A stretch of DNA of 60,827 nucleotides. It comes from an uncultured Collinsella sp. (lineage in GTDB: Bacteria; Actinomycetota; Coriobacteriia; Coriobacteriales; Coriobacteriaceae). Under the pieces are notes generated by a model that was not told where the DNA came from, made no database searches, and saw only the letters and a list, made by a program, of their open reading frames with translations. Shown here one piece after another: positions 48,636 through 57,221 of the stretch; positions within the stretch are counted from its first letter, which is position 1; each line of letters begins with the position of its first letter. Location: NCBI GenBank assembly GCA_938023705.1, contig CALJDJ010000044.1, forward strand, positions 1 to 60,827, read 5' to 3'. The position numbers and the translations under genes are program-made.

Positions 48636-49940
48636 ATGGATAGTCTTGCAAAACCCAAAAACCGTGCGCTGTTTTTAGTTAGCGTTGCCGTGACCGGTGC
48701 GTTCGCAGGCGCCGCGGTCTGGCTGTTCTTTTTTGCGATGGAGCACGGTGTCGACTATCTGTGGACCGAGATTCCGCACGCGCTGGGCGTCGCTTCGCCT
48801 GAGCTCGCGAGCGGCCCGTTCGGTTTTCTGCCGTACCCGTTTTTTGTCTGCTTGCTGGGCGGCCTGCTGATCGGTCTGTACGAAAAGATGACGGGCACCA
48901 AGACCGACGACCTTAACCAGGTGATGGCCAAGGTTAAACAGGACGGTTGCTACCCGTACGACAACCTGGGCAAGCTTTCGCTTGCGGCATTGCTGCCGCT
49001 GCTGTTTGGCGGAAGCATTGGACCGGAGGCCGGCCTGACCGGCGTTATCGCGGGCCTGTGCAGCTGGGTCGGCGACCGCATGCGTCGCTTTGGCGTCGAG
49101 TTTAGGCAGCTCACGCTGCTGGGCATCCAGGCCGCCCTGACGGCGCTCTTCACCGCGCCCGTCTTTGGCTTTGTGGCGCCGCTCGCCGGTAGCGCTGACG
49201 GCCAGGGCGCCGACGACGATGGAGACTCCGAATCCGACGAGATCACCATCAAACTGCCCAAGGCGCAAAAGACCGTGGTCTACGGCATCGCGATTGCCGG
49301 CGGCCTGGGCACCTATCTACTGCTCGGCCAACTCATGGGCGGCGGTATGGGTATGCCGAGGTTCGAGGCTGCCCGGGTGGGCAACCTTGAGCTTGCCTGG
49401 CTTATTCCCCTGGCACTCATCGGTACGGCCTGCGGCTGGCTGTACTTTGTCTCGGAGCACGCGAGCGAGGCGTTGGCCCACGCCATAGGGGAGCGCCCTG
49501 TCGTCAAGGCCATGCTGGCCGGTCTGGCGCTCGCCATCTGTGGCACGGTCCTGCCCTACACCATGTTTGCCGGCGAGACCCAAGCCGACGTGCTCATGGA
49601 GACCTATCTGACCATTCCCGCCGGCGTGCTTATCGCGACCGGTCTTGTTAAGGCCATGCTGACGCCCGCCCTCATCAACCTTGGTTGGCGTGGCGGCCAC
49701 TTCTTCCCGGTTATCTTCTCGGGTGTGAGCCTGGGCTATGGCCTTGCCATCCTCACCGGCGCCGATCCGGTCTTTTGCGTCGCCGTCTGCACGGCCTCGA
49801 CGATGGGCGCCGTTATGCGTCAGCCGGTCATGGTTGTGGGCTTGCTGCTCATGTGCTTCCCACTCAAGGGCATCGTCTGCATGATCATCGCCGCCGTCAT
49901 CGCGGCGGGCATTCCGCTGCCCAAGCCGCTGCGCAAGTAG
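48636..49940 (+). CDS. ClC-type chloride channel/antiporter
   Basis: This 434-residue multi-helix membrane protein has the ion-path motif GGSIGPEAG, with the gating-type Glu retained, and the second signature GWRGGHFFPVIFSG. A charged Asp-rich loop (about 188-205, GADDDGDSESDE) between helices is unusual for small bacterial ClCs. It conducts chloride or fluoride, or exchanges them for protons. GGGAGG lies about six bases before the ATG, and a TACAAT box lies about 40 bases upstream. Confidence 0.9.
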   Translation: MDSLAKPKNRALFLVSVAVTGAFAGAAVWLFFFAMEHGVDYLWTEIPHALGVASPELASGPFGFLPYPFFVCLLGGLLIGLYEKMTGTKTDDLNQVMAKVKQDGCYPYDNLGKLSLAALLPLLFGGSIGPEAGLTGVIAGLCSWVGDRMRRFGVEFRQLTLLGIQAALTALFTAPVFGFVAPLAGSADGQGADDDGDSESDEITIKLPKAQKTVVYGIAIAGGLGTYLLLGQLMGGGMGMPRFEAARVGNLELAWLIPLALIGTACGWLYFVSEHASEALAHAIGERPVVKAMLAGLALAICGTVLPYTMFAGETQADVLMETYLTIPAGVLIATGLVKAMLTPALINLGWRGGHFFPVIFSGVSLGYGLAILTGADPVFCVAVCTASTMGAVMRQPVMVVGLLLMCFPLKGIVCMIIAAVIAAGIPLPKPLRK

Positions 49941-50034
49941 CACGGTAGCGCGCGGGCAATACAAACATCTCAAGCCCGGTGTGGGCGCTGTGTCACGGAT
50001 TTGCGGGTGGACTGAATCTCGCCTGGCACCGACG

Positions 50035-50910
50035 CTACTTCCAAATCGCGAGCGCGGCGGTGCCCAGCACGATGAGGAAAAGGCCGATGGCGCTTCGATG
50101 CGACAGCTTTTCGTTGAAGGCCAGTCGTGCGAACAGCACCGATACGACAATCGATAGTTTGTCGATTTGCACGACGACGCTCACCTGGCCTGCAGCGATG
50201 GCGTAGTAGTACAGCAGCCACGACGCGCCGGTCGCAATGCCCGATGCCGCAAGAAATGCGAGTTCGCGCGGGTCAATGCGCGCGACCTGCTCCAGCTTTC
50301 CCTTGACAGCCACGATTGCCCATGCCATAACAAGTACCACACAGGTGCGGATTGCCGTGGCCAGGTTTGACTCGACACCTTCGATGCCGATCTTGGCGAG
50401 GACGGAGGTGAGTGCCGCGAACACGGCGGCGCCGAGGGCGTAAGCGAGCCAGGCTCGGTCTTGCTTTTGCCCTGCGCCGACGGACTGCTTTTTCTCGATC
50501 ATCAAAAACGTGCCGAGCGTGATAACTGCGGTTCCCACGAGCTTGACCGCCAGGTTGCCTGTCTCACCAAAAAGCACTATGGCGATCAGCACGGCGAGCA
50601 CGGTGCTCATCTTGTCGACGGGTACAACCTTGTTGACGTCTCCGATGCTGAGCGCCTTAAAGTAACAGATCCACGAGGCGCCGGTGGCGAGTCCCGAGAG
50701 GGTGAGGAATAGCCAGGCTTTGGCGGGAATGGTGCCGATTGCTCCGATGGATCCAGAAATGCCCGCCATTGCCCAGGCAAATACGAGCACCACGCAAGTA
50801 CGGATGGCGGTTGCAACGTCGGAGTCGGTGTGCCTGATGCCGCATTTGGCCAAAATGGATGTGATGCCGGCAAAGAAAGCTGATGCAAATGCTGCTGTAA
50901 CCCACGACAC
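50035..50910 (-). CDS. EamA/DMT-family transporter (first)
   Basis: This 291-residue ten-helix carrier is made of two EamA repeats. Each starts with an AxxxGxxSxxAK-type segment (FFAGITSILAKCGI; FAALTSVLAKIGI) and contains ATAIRTCVVLVMAWAI or its variant. The near identity of parts of the two halves points to a young internal duplication. The start is GTG with GAGGAGG ten bases upstream. Substrate (amino acid, nucleoside or metabolite) is unknown. Confidence 0.88.
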   Translation of the reverse strand: MSWVTAAFASAFFAGITSILAKCGIRHTDSDVATAIRTCVVLVFAWAMAGISGSIGAIGTIPAKAWLFLTLSGLATGASWICYFKALSIGDVNKVVPVDKMSTVLAVLIAIVLFGETGNLAVKLVGTAVITLGTFLMIEKKQSVGAGQKQDRAWLAYALGAAVFAALTSVLAKIGIEGVESNLATAIRTCVVLVMAWAIVAVKGKLEQVARIDPRELAFLAASGIATGASWLLYYYAIAAGQVSVVVQIDKLSIVVSVLFARLAFNEKLSHRSAIGLFLIVLGTAALAIWK

Positions 50911-50978
50911 GGGTTGAGCGCCTCCTCATAAAAGACCGCGCCAGATCTGCGGCGCATGCCCGATGATACCGCGCTTGC

Positions 50979-51677
50979 CTACAGGTCGCGTGCTCGATAG
51001 ACCTTGGTACTGATGGCGCAACTCAGTGCAAAGAGCACGAGGGCCAGTACGGCAATTCCTGCGCACAGGCAGCCGAGGACGGCGGGATCGGGGTTTGCCC
51101 CAGTAATCGACATGAGCCAGTTGCTGATGGGGTTGGAGGAGCTCAGCGTGGCCATGGCAAGGCATCCGAGCAGGGCAAACAGGCCGACGGAAAAGCGCAG
51201 CGCCTCCATGTGTCCAAATCGGAAGAACAGCGGCTGTGCCAAAAACACCATCATGAGGGAGATGAGCATCGATGCGGCGGAGGCTATCGTGGTCTCAAAG
51301 ACGATCTGTCCCGTCGAAGGAATGCCCGCGCTGCTGAAGAGCGGGATGGCGACGATACTCAAAAGCGTGGCTGCACATGCCATGACGGCGGAGAAGACAA
51401 TAACGCTCAGGTAGCGTGCGCAGATGATGTCTTTGCGCGAGAAGGGCAGCGTTGCCCGATAACGCTCCCAACCGTTTTGATTGTCGAAACCGGCCAGTGA
51501 GTTCATGAATATGATGGGCGACATGGCACTGACGGCGCCGGCACCGGCGCTTATACCGGAATCGCCATCCGATGCGTTGGCGAGGGTCAGCACGACGAAG
51601 ATGAACAAGCCGACGCCCGCAATGCTCGGGACAAGCGTGCGAACGATGGCGAGCTCGGACATAAAGGCTCGTTTCAT
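50979..51677 (-). CDS. ABC-2-type transporter permease
   Basis: This 232-residue membrane protein has six predicted helices and no nucleotide-binding motif. It contains FDNQNGWERYRATLPFSRKDI, the segment typical of ABC-2 permeases encoded beside YtrA-type regulators. Its ATG overlaps the ATPase stop (ATGA). With the ATPase and the GntR regulator it forms a three-gene operon for export or self-protection, probably against membrane-active compounds. Confidence 0.85.
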   Translation of the reverse strand: MKRAFMSELAIVRTLVPSIAGVGLFIFVVLTLANASDGDSGISAGAGAVSAMSPIIFMNSLAGFDNQNGWERYRATLPFSRKDIICARYLSVIVFSAVMACAATLLSIVAIPLFSSAGIPSTGQIVFETTIASAASMLISLMMVFLAQPLFFRFGHMEALRFSVGLFALLGCLAMATLSSSNPISNWLMSITGANPDPAVLGCLCAGIAVLALVLFALSCAISTKVYRARDL

Positions 51678-52555
51678 TTCGAAGCCCCTTTCAGTATGAG
51701 GCGAAGATAGTCATCAATGGTTGCCCGATCGCAGGGAATCTCGGGGAAGGCCTCGAGCGCCTCGCGACGGTTGGGCACGAGCACGTCCACGCTATAGGCG
51801 TGGTGGGCGGCACGGGCGCCTTCGACGCAAGCCATGAGCTCGGACGCCTGTGCTTGGGTGCAGTGGGCGATGCCGGCTCGGTCGGTAATGTCCTCGCGCG
51901 GCAGGTCAAACACAATCGAGCCGTTATCGATGCAGATGACGCGGTCGGCAGTGCGATCGAGGTCGGATGTAATGTGGCTTGAGAGCAGCACGCTGTGCTG
52001 GCCGTCGGCGACAAAGGCGAGCAACTCGTCGAGCAGTTCCTCGCGCGCCATGGGATCGAGGCCCGCGGTGGCTTCGTCCAAAACGAGCAGCTTAGCATTG
52101 TGACTGAGCGCACAGGCGAGCTGCAGCTTCATGCCCATGCCGCGGGAGAGGTCCTTGACCTTCGTCTTGGGATCGAGGCCAAATCGGTCGATGAATCCGG
52201 CGAACGTTTCGCAGCTCCACGTGGGGTATGCCGGGCCTACGAGCCTCTCGACCTGGCCCACCTTGAGCGTGGAGGGGAAGGGGCACGTGTCCAGGACAAG
52301 CCCGATGCGGGAGCGCAGGTGGCGCTGCGTCTCGTCGGGCGCGTTGGCGTCGCAGCGCTGTCCAAGCAGATGCACCTCGCCGGCATCGAGCTTTATAAGC
52401 CCAAGCGCGGCGCGAATGGTCGTCGTCTTGCCGGCGCCATTTGCGCCCACAAAGCCAACGATCTGGCCGGGCTCCACGGCGAGTGTGACCACTCGCAACG
52501 AAAAACGGTCGCTCACACGGCGTGAGATGCCTTTGAGTTCTAAAAGGTTTTGCAT
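51674..52555 (-). CDS. ABC transporter ATP-binding protein
   Basis: This 293-residue ATPase has Walker A GANGAGKT (about 38-45), the signature LSRGMGMK (a variant of LSGGQ, as in drug and lantibiotic exporters) and Walker B LLVLDEATAGLDP. The C-terminal 70 residues form the domain common in BcrA-like proteins. The long open frame upstream would add about 155 residues of no sense and overlap the regulator gene, so I set the start at MQNLLELKG, with AAAGG eight bases upstream. Confidence 0.9.
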   Translation of the reverse strand: MQNLLELKGISRRVSDRFSLRVVTLAVEPGQIVGFVGANGAGKTTTIRAALGLIKLDAGEVHLLGQRCDANAPDETQRHLRSRIGLVLDTCPFPSTLKVGQVERLVGPAYPTWSCETFAGFIDRFGLDPKTKVKDLSRGMGMKLQLACALSHNAKLLVLDEATAGLDPMAREELLDELLAFVADGQHSVLLSSHITSDLDRTADRVICIDNGSIVFDLPREDITDRAGIAHCTQAQASELMACVEGARAAHHAYSVDVLVPNRREALEAFPEIPCDRATIDDYLRLILKGASK

Positions 52556-52578
52556 GGTATAGCCTTTCTTGCAGATGG

Positions 52579-52959
52579 CTACTGCATGGTTTCGGGGGCT
52601 ACCAGGTCGAGCATCTCGTGCAGCTTGTCGCGCGTAACGCCCAGGGCTTCGGCTTGGCTCGCCGCTTTCGCAAGCAGTTCTTCGATATGGCAGAGCTGGT
52701 TTTCGCGCAAGAGCTCCTGGTTGCCCTCGGCGACAAAACAGCCCTTGCCCTGCACGGTGCAGATGAAGCCGAGTTGCTCCAGGTCGGCGTAGGCGCGCTT
52801 GGTGGTGATGACACTCACGCCAAGATCGCTCGCGAGTGCACGGATACTGGGGAGTTTGGCTCCCGCCGCGAGCGTGCCCGAAAGGATCTGAGCTTTGACT
52901 TGCGAGGCTATTTGCTCGTAGATGGGCTTGTCGCTCGAATTGGATAGGATGATGTCCAC
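52579..52959 (-). CDS. GntR-family (YtrA-type) regulator
   Basis: This 126-residue repressor has a winged helix (YEQIASQVKAQILSGTLAAG, then LPSIRALASDLGVSVITTKR) and a short helical dimerisation tail instead of a large ligand domain, as in YtrA. The start is GTG with AAGGAG upstream. It heads the ABC operon. An inverted repeat of GTGTATATA lies just upstream, so it probably represses its own operon until a cell-envelope stress or antibiotic signal relieves it. Confidence 0.9.
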   Translation of the reverse strand: MDIILSNSSDKPIYEQIASQVKAQILSGTLAAGAKLPSIRALASDLGVSVITTKRAYADLEQLGFICTVQGKGCFVAEGNQELLRENQLCHIEELLAKAASQAEALGVTRDKLHEMLDLVAPETMQ

Positions 52960-52986
52960 AGCGGCTCCTTAGCTGATGGGCTACAC

Positions 52987-53020
52987 GTGTATATAACCGG
53001 TAAGCACAGTATATATACAC
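52987..53020. promoter_or_regulatory. Candidate GntR/YtrA operator
   Basis: GTGTATATA (52987-52995) and its exact complement TATATACAC (53012-53020) are separated by 16 bp, 28 bases upstream of the GntR start. The right half is itself near-palindromic (AGTATATATACACT). AT-rich boxes for the leftward promoter fall inside it. Confidence 0.6.
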
Positions 53021-53174
53021 TATGCACAGTTACGCAAGAGACAAATTCGGATTGGGCCGGCTACCCAGGCCCCAACTGATGAATTTGTCCTGATAGGCGC
53101 CCTAGAGCGGGATTTCGCGGCTACAATAGTGCGGTTACAACGACGTAATGCACTCAATGCAAGAAAGGATCCGC

Positions 53175-54788
53175 ATGGCAAGCCTGTCGGATGAAATCTC
53201 GTCGCGCCGCACATTCGCGATCATCAGCCACCCGGACGCCGGTAAGACCACACTTACCGAGAAGCTGCTGCTCTATACCGGCAGCATCCAGACCGCCGGC
53301 TCGGTCAAGGGCAAGAGCTCGGCCAAGCATGCCGTCTCGGACTGGATGGACATCGAGAAGGAGCGCGGTATCTCCGTTACTTCCTCGGTTCTGCAGTTCA
53401 CCTATAACGGCGCCTGCGTCAACATCCTCGATACCCCCGGCCACCAGGACTTCTCGGAGGATACCTACCGTACCCTTATGGCTGCCGACGCCGCGGTCAT
53501 GGTCATCGACGGCGCCAAGGGCGTCGAGGCCCAGACCAAAAAGCTCTTTAAGGTCTGTACGCTGCGTCACATTCCCATCTTCACCTTTGTGAACAAGCTC
53601 GACCACGAGGCTCGCGATCCGTTTGAGCTCATGGAAGAGATCGAGAACGTCCTGGGTATCAATACGTATCCCATGAACTGGCCAATTGGCAGCGGCCGCA
53701 ACTTCCGCGGCGTGTTCGACCGTCAGAACCGTCGCGTCATTGCCTTTGAGGGCGACGGCCACGCCAACGCCACCAAGAAGGTCGCCGAGGTCGAGGCCGA
53801 GCTGGGCGATCCTTCCATGGACGAGCTTATTGGCGAAGAGAACCATAAGAACCTGATGGACGACATCGAGCTGCTCGATGGCGCCGGCGACGAGCTCGAC
53901 TTGGATGCCGTGGCCTGCGGCAAGCTGAGCCCGGCGTTCTTTGGCTCGGCGCTCACCAACTTTGGCGTGGAGCCCTTCCTCAAGGAGTTCCTGCGTCTGG
54001 CCCCGACGCCGCGCGCCTATACCGATACGCTCACCAGCGAACCGGTCGATCCCTGCCGCGATGACTTTAGCGGCTTTGTGTTTAAGATCCAGGCCAATAT
54101 GGACAAGAACCACCGCGACCGCATCGCCTTTGTGCGCATTTGCTCGGGCAAGTTCGAGCGTGGCATGGACGCCTTCCACGTGCAGGGCAACCGCAAGCTC
54201 AAGCTTGCCACGGGCACGTCGATGATGGCCGATGACCGCGCCATCGTGGACGAGGCGTACGCGGGCGATATCGTGGGCCTGTTCGATCCGGGTATCTTTA
54301 GCATCGGTGACACCGTGTGCTCCGGCAAGCGCCACGTGCAGTATCCGCAGATCCCGACGTTTGCCCCCGAGATGTTCGCTCGCATTACGCAGGTCGACAC
54401 GCTCAAGCGCAAGCAGTTCGTCAAGGGTATGGAGGAGCTTGCCCAGGAGGGCGCCATCCAGATCTTCCGCGAGCTTGGTGCCGGCATGGAGAGCGTCATC
54501 GTGGGCGTGGTCGGCGTACTGCAGTTTGAGGTGCTCGAGCGCCGCCTCAAGGCCGAATATCGTGTTGAGGTTCGCCGCCAGCCGCTGCCCTATACGGACA
54601 TCCGCTGGATTCAGAACGACCCCGATACCATCGATATCCCGGGCCTTTCGCTCACGCGCGACACCCTGCGCGTCGAGGACATGCGCGGCGGTAAGCTGCT
54701 GCTGTTCACGAGCCCGTGGAACGTGGATTGGGCAACTGACCACAACCCCGACCTTATCCTGTCGGAGTTTGGCAACGTGGCCTTTTAG
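53175..54788 (+). CDS. prfC: Peptide chain release factor 3
   Basis: This 537-residue translational GTPase recycles RF1/RF2 from the ribosome after termination. G motifs are HPDAGKTTLTEK (G1), the switch region GISVTSS, DTPGHQDF (G3) and NKLD (G4). The later beta-barrel and C-terminal domain match RF3 rather than EF-G in length. AAAGGAT lies six bases before the chosen ATG; two upstream Met codons are in frame. A TACAAT box lies about 50 bases upstream. It is a single-gene unit. Confidence 0.93.
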   Translation: MASLSDEISSRRTFAIISHPDAGKTTLTEKLLLYTGSIQTAGSVKGKSSAKHAVSDWMDIEKERGISVTSSVLQFTYNGACVNILDTPGHQDFSEDTYRTLMAADAAVMVIDGAKGVEAQTKKLFKVCTLRHIPIFTFVNKLDHEARDPFELMEEIENVLGINTYPMNWPIGSGRNFRGVFDRQNRRVIAFEGDGHANATKKVAEVEAELGDPSMDELIGEENHKNLMDDIELLDGAGDELDLDAVACGKLSPAFFGSALTNFGVEPFLKEFLRLAPTPRAYTDTLTSEPVDPCRDDFSGFVFKIQANMDKNHRDRIAFVRICSGKFERGMDAFHVQGNRKLKLATGTSMMADDRAIVDEAYAGDIVGLFDPGIFSIGDTVCSGKRHVQYPQIPTFAPEMFARITQVDTLKRKQFVKGMEELAQEGAIQIFRELGAGMESVIVGVVGVLQFEVLERRLKAEYRVEVRRQPLPYTDIRWIQNDPDTIDIPGLSLTRDTLRVEDMRGGKLLLFTSPWNVDWATDHNPDLILSEFGNVAF

Positions 54789-54793
54789 CGCAT

Positions 54794-54825
54794 CGGCGCG
54801 GTGGCCCTGCGGGGCTGCCGCGCCG
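54794..54825 (+). terminator. GC-rich hairpin after prfC
   Basis: CGGCGCGG (54794-54801) pairs with 54818-54825, and an inner GCCC/GGGC pairing extends the stem. TTTAC follows. It is a likely terminator of prfC, five bases after the stop codon. Confidence 0.65.
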
Positions 54826-54888
54826 TTTACTTGCCTGATGCCGTATGAGCGGCTATCATACCCACCGTCGTCTCAAGACCGGGGCGTC

Positions 54889-54938
54889 CGAGCAGTTCGG
54901 GTCCGATATCCTGCTCGTTAAACCTAAAACCAAAGGAG
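54889..54938 (+). promoter_or_regulatory. Structured leader, candidate preQ1-type riboswitch
   Basis: A 7-bp stem (CGAGCAG, 54889-54895, with 54911-54917) closes a 15-base loop containing CGGGTCC. An A-rich tail with two ACC triplets runs straight into the AAAGGAG ribosome site. Loop GGT and tail ACC could form an H-type pseudoknot that hides the ribosome site. The downstream gene is a queuosine-precursor transporter, which is the usual client of preQ1 riboswitches. The conserved preQ1-I loop sequence is not matched, so a known class cannot be claimed. Confidence 0.4.
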
Positions 54939-54944
54939 TACATA

Positions 54945-55667
54945 ATGATCAAGAAGGTCATGGAGGACTACAAGGTCCTGTTGCGGAGCATTCCCGCGGC
55001 AACGGTTTCGCTGTTTTTCGTGAGCGTCATCATGATGAACCTGCTGGCCAACAAAGAGCTCATCAGCCTGCCGTATCTGGCACTCGATTGCGGCTTTGTG
55101 GTGAGCTGGGTTTCGTTTTTGTGCCAGGACATGATCTGCAAGCGCTTTGGCGCCAAGGCATCCATCAAAATCTCTATCCTCGCGCTGCTGGTCAACCTGG
55201 CCGTGAGCCTGTGCTTTTGGGCATGCTCGCTCACGCCCGGCATGTGGGGCGCCTACTACGACACGGGCATGATCGAGGTCAACAGCGCCCTTAACGCCAC
55301 CATTGGCGGCACCTGGTACGTGGTGCTGGGCTCTTCGCTGGCAATGCTCGTTTCTGCCGTGGTTAATTCCACGCTCAACCAGTCGCTCGGCCGTATGCTC
55401 AAAAAGAATAACTTTGCGAGCTTTGCCTTCCGTTCCTATGTGTCCACGGGTGTTGGCCAGTTTATCGACAACCTGGTCTTTGCCATTGTGGTGAGCCACA
55501 CGTTCTTTGGTTGGACCTGGGTGCAGGTCCTTATGTGCTCGCTGACCGGCGCTGTTGCCGAGCTGCTGTGCGAGGTCTTCCTGAGCCCCGTGGGCTACAA
55601 GGTCGTGCGTGGCTGGGAGCGTGAGAATGTGGGCGCCGAGTACCTCGAGCGCCACGCAACCGCCTAA
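54945..55667 (+). CDS. VUT-family queuosine precursor transporter (YhhQ-like)
   Basis: This 240-residue membrane protein has about six helices. Characteristic segments are FFVSVIMMNLLANKEL, FLCQDMICKRFGAKAS and STGVGQFIDNLVFAIVV, followed by ELLCEVFLSPVGYKVV. These fit the VUT/COG1738 family, which imports queuosine precursors (preQ0, preQ1 or queuine) for tRNA modification. AAAGGAG lies six bases before the ATG and is part of a folded leader. The SDR gene follows nine bases after the stop, so the two are co-transcribed. Confidence 0.88.
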   Translation: MIKKVMEDYKVLLRSIPAATVSLFFVSVIMMNLLANKELISLPYLALDCGFVVSWVSFLCQDMICKRFGAKASIKISILALLVNLAVSLCFWACSLTPGMWGAYYDTGMIEVNSALNATIGGTWYVVLGSSLAMLVSAVVNSTLNQSLGRMLKKNNFASFAFRSYVSTGVGQFIDNLVFAIVVSHTFFGWTWVQVLMCSLTGAVAELLCEVFLSPVGYKVVRGWERENVGAEYLERHATA

Positions 55668-55676
55668 GGAGCAAGT

Positions 55677-56357
55677 ATGCGGGTTTTGATCACGGGCGCT
55701 TCGGGCGGTATCGGAGCCGCGTGCGTGCAGCGCTTTTTGGACGAGGGCCACGAGGTCGTGGGCTTTGACCTGCTGCCGACGGCGGTCGAGCACGAGCGCT
55801 ACCGCCATCTGATCGTTGATGTCCGCGAACCGGACTCGTTTCCAGACGACCTTGAACCCCAGGTAATCGTAAACGTTGCCGGTACGCAGGATTCGGCCGA
55901 CGATATCGCCGCCAACCTGTGTGGCACCATCAACGTGACCGAGCGCTACGCCTTTGTGGGAGAGGGGCTTGCCGCCAAGCCGGCGCCGACTATCAAATCC
56001 GTGGTCAATGTGGGGTCCGCGAGCGGACATACGGGATCGGAGTTTCCCGCCTATGCCGCCAGCAAGGGCGGCGTTATCGCCTACACCAAGAACCTTGCAA
56101 ACCGCCTGGCACCGCAGGCCATCGCCAACAGTGTGGACCCGGGCGGCGTTATCACGCCGCTTAACCGTTGCGTGATGGAAGACGAGCGCCTGTGGAACCA
56201 GATTATGGAGCTCACGCCGCTTAAACGCTGGGCCACCGCCCAAGAGATCGCCGAGTGGATCTACTTTGCGGGCGTGACCAACCGGTTTATGACCGGGCAG
56301 AGCCTGCTGATCGATGGCGGCGAGGCCGGCCGCACACAATTTATTTGGCCCGAATAG
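55677..56357 (+). CDS. Short-chain dehydrogenase/reductase
   Basis: This 226-residue SDR enzyme has the NAD(P)-binding TGASGGIG (6-13), VNVAGTQ in place of the usual NNAG, catalytic Ser in NVGSASGHTG and YAASK with Tyr/Lys. The C-terminal substrate loop ends in FMTGQSLLIDGGEAGR. It is similar in style to the short bacterial 3-alpha-hydroxysteroid dehydrogenases, but no substrate can be fixed. AAGGAG lies five bases before the ATG. Its linkage to the queuosine-type transporter is tight but unexplained. Confidence 0.88.
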   Translation: MRVLITGASGGIGAACVQRFLDEGHEVVGFDLLPTAVEHERYRHLIVDVREPDSFPDDLEPQVIVNVAGTQDSADDIAANLCGTINVTERYAFVGEGLAAKPAPTIKSVVNVGSASGHTGSEFPAYAASKGGVIAYTKNLANRLAPQAIANSVDPGGVITPLNRCVMEDERLWNQIMELTPLKRWATAQEIAEWIYFAGVTNRFMTGQSLLIDGGEAGRTQFIWPE

Positions 56358-56360
56358 GAA

Positions 56361-56394
56361 ACGCGCCCGATGGAAATCCGTCGGGCGCGTTTTT
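56361..56394. terminator. Rho-independent terminator
   Basis: The stem ACGCGCCCGA (56361-56370) with 56381-56390 is perfect and is followed by TTTT on the plus strand. It ends the transporter/SDR operon and stands just before the end of the convergent ung gene. Confidence 0.9.
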
Positions 56395-56407
56395 GATGTA
56401 TTGATTT

Positions 56408-57133
56408 TTAGCCGAGGCAAGTCCAGTTGACGGGGGTCGAGCCGTGCTGTTCGAGTAGCCGATTGGCTGCCGAGAAGGGGCGCGACCCTATAAAGGCGGG
56501 GAGTTCTGCCGTGGCGCGGTTGGCCGAAAGCGGCGAGGGGTGCGTAGAAGCTAGGCAGAACTTGCCGGTTGCCTTGCCCGCGCCGATCGCGTCGAGCTTG
56601 CCCTCAACCATTTGCTGGGCAAAGCGGCCCCATGCCAAAAAGACGACCGGCTGGGGCAGCTGACAGCAGCGTTCGATAATATAGTCGGTGAGCGTGCTCC
56701 AGCCCAGCTTGGCGTGCGAATTGGCGGCATGCTCGCGCACGGTGAGCGTAGTGTTGAGGAGCAGGACGCCCTGTTGTGCCCATGGGGTTAGGTCTCCCGT
56801 GGCAGGAAAGGGGCAGTCCAGATCGGCTTTGAGTTCCTTATAGATGTTGCGCAGGCTCGGCGGCAACTTGGTTTGCGTCGCGGGGACCGAGAACGATAAC
56901 CCCATGGCCTGGTTGGGTCCGTGATAGGGATCTTGACCCAAGATGACAACCTTGACCTGGTCGGCCGGCGTGTAGGCGAGGGGATTGAGGATGTCGTCTT
57001 GTGCCGGGTAGATGGTCTGTTCGGCACGCAAAAGGGCGATACGCTCGAGCAGCTGGTTCGTAGTGTCACGTACCGGCTGCGGCGCATCGCCCAACCAGGT
57101 TGCTATGTTGCGGTCGCGAGTTGCGGTGTCCAT
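56408..57133 (-). CDS. ung: Uracil-DNA glycosylase, family 1
   Basis: This 241-residue enzyme removes uracil from DNA as the first step of base excision repair. The water-activating loop GQDPYHGP carries Asp68 and His71. LLLNTTLTV forms the uracil pocket, and HPSPLSA (about 196-202) is the DNA-intercalating/minor-groove loop. AAAGGAG lies just before the ATG. It forms a single-gene unit with about 90 bases to the EamA gene upstream on the same strand. Confidence 0.95.
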   Translation of the reverse strand: MDTATRDRNIATWLGDAPQPVRDTTNQLLERIALLRAEQTIYPAQDDILNPLAYTPADQVKVVILGQDPYHGPNQAMGLSFSVPATQTKLPPSLRNIYKELKADLDCPFPATGDLTPWAQQGVLLLNTTLTVREHAANSHAKLGWSTLTDYIIERCCQLPQPVVFLAWGRFAQQMVEGKLDAIGAGKATGKFCLASTHPSPLSANRATAELPAFIGSRPFSAANRLLEQHGSTPVNWTCLG

Positions 57134-57221
57134 GGGGCTCCTTTATGGCAGATACTCTGTTGGTATCTATTGTAAAGGCGCACCGGTTGCCTTTATGCCG
57201 CGGCTGTATGAAGAGTGGGGT

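Noticed and set aside
51674..53020. Long N-terminal extension of the ABC ATPase frame
   Set aside because: The extra 155 codons overlap the GntR gene and its operator and give a His/Arg-rich nonsense product. An internal ATG with a ribosome site fits the family start.
53154..54743. A 529-codon open frame antisense to prfC
   Set aside because: Its composition is that of a codon-bias shadow. It has no ribosome site, and the prfC frame has all GTPase motifs.
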